This document shows, in pieces, positions 52,701-61,700 of a DNA stretch of 64,000 nt; positions within the stretch are counted from its first letter, which is position 1; each line of letters starts with the position of its first letter. The DNA is taken from assembly GCA_947652115.1 (NCBI GenBank), contig OX393570.1, positions 251,006 through 315,005 on the forward strand, given 5' to 3'. A model generated the notes under the pieces. The model saw only the letters and a program-made list of their open reading frames with translations. It had not been told where the DNA came from and did no database searches. Made by a program: the position numbers and the translations under genes. The stretch is from Blastomussa wellsi (Eukaryota > Cnidaria > Anthozoa > Scleractinia > Plerogyridae).

Positions 52701-55700
52701 ATTGAACCTGGGTTATTATGAAGAAAATGTTTGAATTGTGAGTGTTTTAAATTCTTTCTTCCTTGCAGAATTATTGAGCCCTTAACATCACGTTGTTCCA
52801 AGTTTCGTTTCAAGCCATTATCCACAGAAACATTGGAGAAGAGACTTAACATGATTTGCGAACAAGAAGATGTGAAATGTGATAATAAAGTATGCAACAG
52901 GATAATTTTTGTGTGCTTTTGTCAATACCTTAAAAGATTTTGGACCATAGCTCACCAGAGTTCTCTATTTACAGCTTAACCAAAGTTGTCATTGAAGAGA
53001 AATAAAAATTTTATTCCCTTTATCTCTATCAAGAGACATAAGCTTCTCCTTATTTTTTTTCTTTTGAGAACAACTACAGTGAGTATTTGGATGAGGTGCA
53101 TGTGACAAGAATATAGAAACTAATGATCAGTTAGGGGATATCGTCACGATATGTAGCAGCAAATTTACAGATCTTATGTTCACTAGTGTTAACTAAGTAA
53201 CTACCAAAGAAGAATTTTTTACATACATTTATTGCGTTTTGTATGAACTGAAAGGAATTTTTGTAGGAGTTAACATTTCTTAACTTGATCTTCTGCTCAA
53301 TAGGCAATTCACGAGTTAATAAAAATATCAGAAGGAGACATGAGAAAGGTAAAAAAGAGACAAAAATATTTGAGATATACTGTAATTTTTAAGGTGGATT
53401 GTAAGGGTTTCCATCATTTTCCGCTAAATTGTGGTTGCTGCTACATGCAGAAATAAAAGGAAACAAAATTAATACTAATTCAAAAAGTTGTAGAAGGGAT
53501 TTGTGAATTCTAGTTACCATAGCAACAGTTTGATGTAGGTAAGCACCCTTAATTTTAGCTTTGAGTGCTAATAGGTCAATAATGAGCTCAGTAACCCCCA
53601 TTTTTTTATAACTGAGTTATGATCATTGCGTCACGATTCATACAATGTGTATGAACTTTGTCCAAGTGGCAACAAGTGGTGTACCTGTTTAAATTCTTTC
53701 AATACATTTCACAAGACAAAAAAGGAGGGTGGCTTGAATAAAAAAAAGGATTGACGTTGGATACAAATCTCATTTTTGTACTTGGTTTCTCTTCTCTGCT
53801 TTCCACCTGACAACCATTTTAAAATTGACTGCATTGTTTTTTAAGGCTATAACATATCTGCAAAGTGCATACAGACTGAAAGGAGAGGATGTTGTTGAGG
53901 CTGCTGACATCACAGAAATAGCTGGGGTAGGAACAAGCTCATTTTGGCTGTTGTTAATTTTCCTATTGCAGAAAATTAACCTTTTTTACAACTATCTTTT
54001 AGGTTGTTCCTGCTGAAATGGCTGACAAACTTTTCGAAGCTTGTGGGTCAGACTCGTATGAGAAACTGGACTGCACTGTCAAGGTAAACAATTCTATGGT
54101 GACATGAATCAGTTTGGTTTCATGTAAATATTATTAAGAAACAGTTCACATAACACTGAAGCCAAGATATTAGCTCAAATTCAAGGTTTCTAACATTTTT
54201 AATATCGTAACTTATTTAGAAAATCTTCTGTACACACTGTACCCAACGTTTGCAACAGTATCATTGCATCTACAACCTTTTGCACACAGTGCATACCTAT
54301 ATATTGTAACGGCACCCGTGTGCCTCAGTTTTAGTTGTTGTCACGCAATCGTGACACGGTCACATTTTTAGATTACGTCACCACGCACATGCGCGGTAAG
54401 TTTCAGTTTCGTTTAGACCACGCGGTGTCCTGCCATTTTAGCCCGGAAAGGCGTAAGTTTTTTGTATTTTCTGCGTTTATTGTCTGTATTTTCACTCCCT
54501 TTTTGTTTCTTTATAGCTTAGTGACATTTTGTAACAATTTTCATTTCAGTTTTGACAGTTTGGTTAGTTAATTAAACTCGTTCAAGCCAAATGGGTCTCT
54601 TGTGTGTTTATGGATGCCCGCGCCGGTACAGTCAAAAGCCTGGTTGTTGTTGTTTTTAGTCAAGTCCCTTCTTCAAGCTGGATACTAGTAAACGTTGTCG
54701 AAAGATGACCGAAAAGGGTCGCGAGTTTACGCTCGAGCTACGAAAGAAAGCAGCCTTGGACAGCAAGAGGAAATTCGAACACGAAGTTTGTTTGTTTGAA
54801 AGATTAATCGCCGAGTCGAAAAGCCACGACGTCATAAAGAAAAGATTCCAAGCGCTCAAAGTCTTCTCGGAAAACACGTTGCAAGAATTCGTCAATTGTT
54901 TAAACTTGACTACGGATCCGGGAGAAATTAGCGAAATCACAAGCAAACAGCAGGAAGTACATGTTTCATGGGAAAAAATTCGTGCCGAAGCTTTACGCCG
55001 TCTGGATTATTTAGATTGGAGAGATGAAACGAAATCACACTCGTCTCGCGGATCTCGAAGGTCAAAACTTTCACAGACATCTGCACGGAGCCATTCGTCC
55101 TGCAAAGATGCTTTGCTCGGCGCTGCAGCCAAACGTGCCGTGCTCGAACAAAGGTTACGTTTTTCAGACTCGGTTAAAGACCAAGAGAAAGCCCTCGCTA
55201 AGTTAAGGATTCAACAAGAACTCTGTGAGACCGTTGCCGAAGAGGCGGTCTATAGAGAAGCATTCGATGAAGAAAACCAAGACAGCGGAGGTGAGTCAGA
55301 TTCAAAACTTCCCACTGCCTTTGGTAACATTATAGACACCTACTTACATGATCAAGAGTCTTGTTTACCTACTCAACCTCCTGTCACGCAACCTTTGAGT
55401 GACACACTGTCATCAGTTCATGTTCCACAGCCATTAGTTAGTACTGTTACAGAGTCTTCAGTCCCTGTTACACAGTCGCCAGTTAGCGCTGTTCCACAGC
55501 CATCAGTTAGCACTATTCCACAGCCATTAGCTCCTGTTACAGAACCATCAGTTCCTGTTCCACAGCCATTAGTTAGTACTGTTACAGAGTCTTCAGTCCC
55601 TGTTACACAGTCACCAGTTAGCGCTGTTCCACAGCCATCAGTTAGCACTATTCCACAGCCATCAGCTCCTGTTACACAGTCATCAGTTAGCACTGTTCCA

Positions 55701-58700
55701 CAGCCATCAGTTAGCACTGTTCCACAGCCATCAGTTAGCACTGTTCCACAGCCATCCGTTAGCACTGCTCCACAGCCATCAGCTCCTGTTACACAGCCAT
55801 CAGCTACTGTTACACAGCCATCAGTTACTGTTACACAGCCAAATGCTTCTGTTTTCGACCCGTCAATATCTGTACCACTGACGCCGTCCTTAGTCACTCC
55901 TAGCCGGTGTTCAGTATTTATGTATCCTTACCTGGGCCAGTCCCCGTCGATCTACACGACTCCACGTTCATCATCAAGCTTCTTGTCAAGTGTATACAGA
56001 GCAACAACCCCAAGGTACCCTGCAAACGTGACAAATCAAGATGCAACTCTCATCCCCCCTTCTGTTTTCTCATCTACCAGTCTAAGCATGAGTTATCAAC
56101 CTCAAAGCATCTATGGAGGATACTCTCCAATTTACGTCACACCTCAGCCATCGCAAACCAGTCCTGTTTATGTAATGCCAGCACCTGATAACAGCCAACA
56201 AATCACTGATGCCTTAGCCAAAGTCACGCAATTGCAACGCTTACCACGAGCAGTACCTGATGTCTTCAATGGAGAAGAAAGTGACAAAACTAAATTCTTC
56301 TTATGGGAAACAGCCTTTAACGCCCTCATAGACTCAGCTCCAGTGACGCCACAACAGAAATTATACCTTCTCTTCCAATACCTGGGAGGTAGAGCCAAGA
56401 AAGTTGTCGAACAGCTACAGTTCATGAGTAGTGATCCTGAAAGAGCCTATGCAGAGGCAAGAAAGAAATTAAAGGAACGTTTTGGACATTCAGCCATTCT
56501 TAGCAAAGAGTTTGAGGACAAGCTAACAAATTGGCCTAAGATCGGGAACAATGATGCAAAGAGCATGCAAGAGTTCAGTGATTTTCTGCAACAAGTTGAG
56601 CTAGCAACAGTGCACATTCCTAATTTGAAGATCTTTGAGTACTCGTCCAAATTGCAGAGTCTAGTGGAAAAGCTTCCAGGCTGGTTTCAGAGTAAATGGT
56701 CCACCAAAGTTCAAAAATTGCAACGAACTGAGGGTCAGAATGCATTCCCCTCGTTTTCAGACTTTGTGAATGAAGTCAATTTCCATGCAGAACGAATGAA
56801 TATTCCCCAGATTTCACAAACACCACCTGTTACTGGCAACCAAAGAAATGTACCCGTCCCTCCAGTCACTCCCTTCCGCAGAGGACCACAGATTCCTAAA
56901 AGGCGTGATCAGTCCTTGCCAGTTACAGCACTCACGACTTCGTCAACCCCTGATGGTCCTAAAGGTTCAGAAGGAACCAAGCCTGTGAACGACATCACGC
57001 CAGTTACCTCTTCTCGTAGTCAGACCACACCTGCTGCACCCAAACCAGCTTTCTGTCCCTTCCACAGGACAAAGTCCCACAATCTTGATGAGTGTCAAAA
57101 ATTTCGTGAACTAGACTTTGCTGCACGAAAGGACTTTATGTTCAGACACAGACTGTGCTTTAACTGCTTCAAGTCATCGGATCACACAAGCAAGACGTGC
57201 AATCAGGGTCCACCCAAATGTGAGATATGTGGAAACAGGCACCTTACACTTCTCCATGATCCATCAAGACCAGAAAACCAGACCACGCCCATATCATCAG
57301 CCTGTACTCAAGTCTGCAACGGAGCACCTGCTCGTTCATGTGCTAGGATTGTTCTGTTGAAGGTATCCGACCGATCAGATTCATCAAAGGAGGTGTTGAC
57401 ATATGCAGTCCTAGACGATCAATCAACTGATGTCTTTGTTACGGACTCTCTGTTAAATGAATTGAATGTCAACAGTCAGGAGGTCAATCTTCAAGTGAAC
57501 ACGATCCTGGGCACCAACACTGCTCGGATGCGTAAAGTTTCGGGTCTGCAAATTCAAGATGTGAATGGAGAACATTCGCCAGTCAAGGTACCATATGCGT
57601 ATGCTCAAGAGAACATCCCTGCAACACATCATGACATTGCTACCCCTGAGATAGCAAGACAGTGGGAACACTTGAAAGTTATTGCTGATCAAATCCATCA
57701 TCAACCACATGTAGGCATTGGCATGTTGATTGGTAGAAATGCCCCCACTGCCTTTCAACCACTAGAAGTTATTTATGGAGAAGCAGACGAACCATGGGCG
57801 GAGAGATACAAATTCGGGTGGACAATTATCGGCCCTGTTTGTTTGGACAAGAATGCGTTTGAAGAACCTACCCACAAAGCATCTGTGAATCGTGTAACCG
57901 TTATGAGAGAGGAACTGCCCATTCACAATCTCCAGGTGGACATGGCAGCCAATTTCATTAACAAAACACAAGTGAAAGACATGACGTCCCCCCAGCAGAT
58001 TCGCGAGATGATGCAACTTGACTATAGTGAACTGAACTACAGCCGCAGCAATCCCGGAACTGGACTTGCACAATCGATCGAAGATAGACGCTTCTGTCAA
58101 ATCATAAGTTCGGAAATTCACAGGAATCATCTCGGCAACTGGGAGGTCCCACTCCCTTTCAGGAGAGACAAGATAAACTTGCCAGACAACCGAGAACAGT
58201 GTGTAAAAAGACTGTTGTCCCTAAGGAGAAAGCTTATCAGGGACCAGAAAACGAAAGAGAACTATGTTGAATTTATGCAGAAAATTCTTGACCGCCAGCA
58301 TGCCAGTCGTGTTCCGACAGATGAGCTTACGGGTCTCCCTGGTAAAGTATGGTACTTGCCACATTTCGATGTATACCATCCAAAGAAGCCCGATCAAGTA
58401 CGGGTTGTCTTCGATTGCAGTGCTGTCTTTTGTAATGAGTCTTTGAACAGAAACCTTCTACAAGGCCCAGACCAGTTGAACTCTCTCGTTGGAGTCTTGA
58501 ACCGCTTCCGTAAAGATGAAGTTGCAATAACTTGTGATGTGGAACAAATGTTCCATAGTTTCTATGTAGATCCCGCCAGCAGAGACTTCCTCCGCTTTCT
58601 TTGGTATGAGAACAATGATCTAAATGGCCCGATCGTTGAGTTCCGCATGAATGTTCATCTCTTCGGAGCTGTATCGTCTCCTGCAGTAGCCAACTATTGT

Positions 58701-61700
58701 CTTCATGAAACAGCAGAGGTTGGTCGTGCGCAGTTTGGTGACAAAGCTACGGATTTTCTCTGTAGAGACTTTTACGTCGATGATGGACTCACTTCAGTTT
58801 CTACTGTTGTGGAAGCCATCAAGTTGATTGAAGACAGCCAAGCCCTTTGCGCGTCTGCAAAGCTCCGTCTTCATAAGTTCGCCAGCAATTGTAAAGATGT
58901 CTTAGAAGCACTTCCCAAAGATGACCGAGCAAAGGACCTTAAGGATCTTGACCTCCGTCATGACGCGTTACCTATCCAAAGGTCCCTCGGCACCTTTTGG
59001 TGTATAGAGTCAGATACCTTAGGCTTTCGTATAGAACTAAAGGATAAACCGCTGTCTCGTCGCGGGATCCTTTCGACGATAAGTTCTGTGTACGATCCAC
59101 TTGGGATCGTCTCACCAGTGATCTTGACCGGGAAACTGATCTTACGAGATCTTTGCCTTCAGAATGTAGACTGGGACGACCCTGTTCCGGAGGACATCCT
59201 CCCTCGTTGGCAAAGATGGCGTAATGAGCTACCACTGCTAGAGAATGTCGCTGTTCAGCGTTGCTTCAAACCATGCAGTTTTGGAAAAGTGATGCAATCT
59301 GAAATCCACAGTTTCTCAGATGCCAGTCAGTCTGGAATCGGTCAGGTCTCGTACCTGCGACTTGTCAATGAAAACAAAGATGTTCATGTCAGTTTCCTGA
59401 TGTCCAAAGCAAGAGTTGCTCCCATCAAGCCAGTGTCGACTCCTCGTATGGAACTAACGGCCGCTGTCGTGTCGGTGAACGTAACTACTATGCTGCAAAA
59501 TGAACTAGACTACACAAGCTTACAGTCAGTCTATTATACAGATGCTGAGGTGGTGATTGCTTACATCCAAAATGACGCACGTCGGTTCCATGTTTTTGTA
59601 GGCAATAGAGTGCAGCACATCCGTGACCGTAGTAAACCAGAACAGTGGCACCATGTACCTGGAAAAGAGAACCCTGCAGACGAGGCATCTCGCTCTCTCA
59701 CGGCCAGTCAGCTACTTGACAATAAAAGATGGTTTCATGGACCAGAGTTCCTCTGGAAGAGCAATGTGCCACTCCTGAACACAGTGCCGCCAACCGAACT
59801 ACCAAAGGATGACGTTGAAGTGAAGTCAAAGGTCCTCACCACAGTATGCTCACCATCCGAAGAACCCGCTAATCTTCTGGTTTACCTTCAGCGTACCTCG
59901 TCGTGGTACAAAGCCAAGGTCTCAGTCGCTTGGATCATAAGAGCAATGTCCAACCGCCAAACAGCCTTGTTAGCATGTAAACCCCACTGCAGTAATGAAG
60001 TACAACCGGCGAAGGCTGCCGACATATCAAGAAGTGACAAGAGTACTAAGATCTTGCCCCTCAAAGTAGAGGAACTAGTTCACTCAGAAAGAGCTATCTT
60101 GCGCGAGCTCCAACAGGAACATTTTGGTCCCGTGATACAGTCATTGAAGAATCTTGATGGTAATTCAGACCAGTTCCAAGAAAGAAACACTGCACGACAC
60201 AGAAACAAGAGATTAAAGACGACTAGCAATTTGTACAAGTTAGACCCGTTCGTCGACGGAGATGGACTGCTCCGAATTGGTGGACGTATACGCCGTGCGG
60301 ATATGCCTCTAGATGTCAAACATCCTCTCATCTTACCGAAGAGCGATCACATCACTGATCTTATTGTGAGACACTTCCACTCGGCGACCGTACATCACCA
60401 AGGACGTGGAATCACCCACAACGCGATTCGTCAGGCTGGGTTTTGGATTGTTAATGGCCGTTCTTCAGTCGCAAGAACAATCGCAGAATGTGTCACCTGC
60501 CGCAAATTGCGAAGTCGACCACTTACGCAAAAGATGTCAGACCTACCAGAAGAGCGCGTCTCGCCGACCGCCCCCTTTCATTACACAGGCATGGATGTGT
60601 TCGGTCCATTTTACGTAAAAGAGGGCCGCAAAACTTTGAAGCGCTATGGCTTAGTTTTCACATGCCTTGCATCCCGCGCTATCCATCTTGAGACGCTCAA
60701 CTCCATGGAAGCCGACTCTTTCATAAGTGCCCTACGCCGTTTCATCTGTAGACGTGGGAAAGTCCGTGAACTACGCTCCGACCAGGGGACAAATTTCATT
60801 GGTGCCAAAAATGAACTGGCCGCCGCTTTGCAAACGCTTGATCAAGCTCGGATCAAGAACTTTCTCCGTACCAAAGACTGTGACTGGATCGATTTTAACA
60901 TGAATGTTCCCACTGCTTCGCATATGGGCGGAATTTGGGAAAGGATGATCAAGTCAGTCAGATCAGTACTCCTGGGCCTACTGCAAGAACAAGGCACCCA
61001 ACTAGATGATGAAGCATTACGCACTTTGATGACAGAAGCAGAAAACGTCATTAACAGCCGCCCACTTACCGTGGACAGTCTTTCCGATCCAGCTTCACCA
61101 GAACCCATAACACCAAATCATCTCTTGACGCTGAAGTCTGAGGTAGTACTCCCCCCTCCTGGCAGTTTTGATCAGTTAGACGTATATTCTAGAAAGAGGT
61201 GGCGCCGAGTACAACATTTAGCAAATCAGTTTTGGTTCAGATGGCGTCGAGAATACCTCTCTCTCCTTCAGAAGAGACAGAAGTGGAACGTCCCGCAACG
61301 AGATTGCAGAGAAGGAGATATTGTCTTACTCCTAGATGGTGACCTGCCCAGGAACCAATGGCCACTCGCCCAAGTGATGAAGGTTTTCCCAAGCAAGGAT
61401 GGCCTCATCCGCAAGGTGCAACTGTCTGTTGTCCAAGACGGAAAACGAAAACAGCTGGAACGGCCCATCCACAAGTTGGTGTTACTGCTCCCTCGAGAAG
61501 AAGCTACAGACCAGGATGTCATCCCCGTCCGAGGAGCCAGTACTAAGGACAATGACTGACATTAAACTAGTTCTTTATTTTGTAAATGAGTCTCATTTAG
61601 GGGAGCCATGTAACGGCACCCGTGTGCCTCAGTTTTAGTTGTTGTCACGCAATCGTGACACGGTCACATTTTTAGATTACGTCACCACGCACATGCGCGG

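Noticed and set aside
54335..54571. 78-codon ORF in each BEL LTR (also 61639-61875)
   Set aside because: Identical because the LTRs are identical; no sign of coding and no family resemblance.
55418..55897. 159-codon minus-strand ORF rich in Gly/Thr/Val/Asp repeats
   Set aside because: It is the antisense of the gag tandem repeat; periodicity alone keeps it open and it lies inside a real polyprotein.
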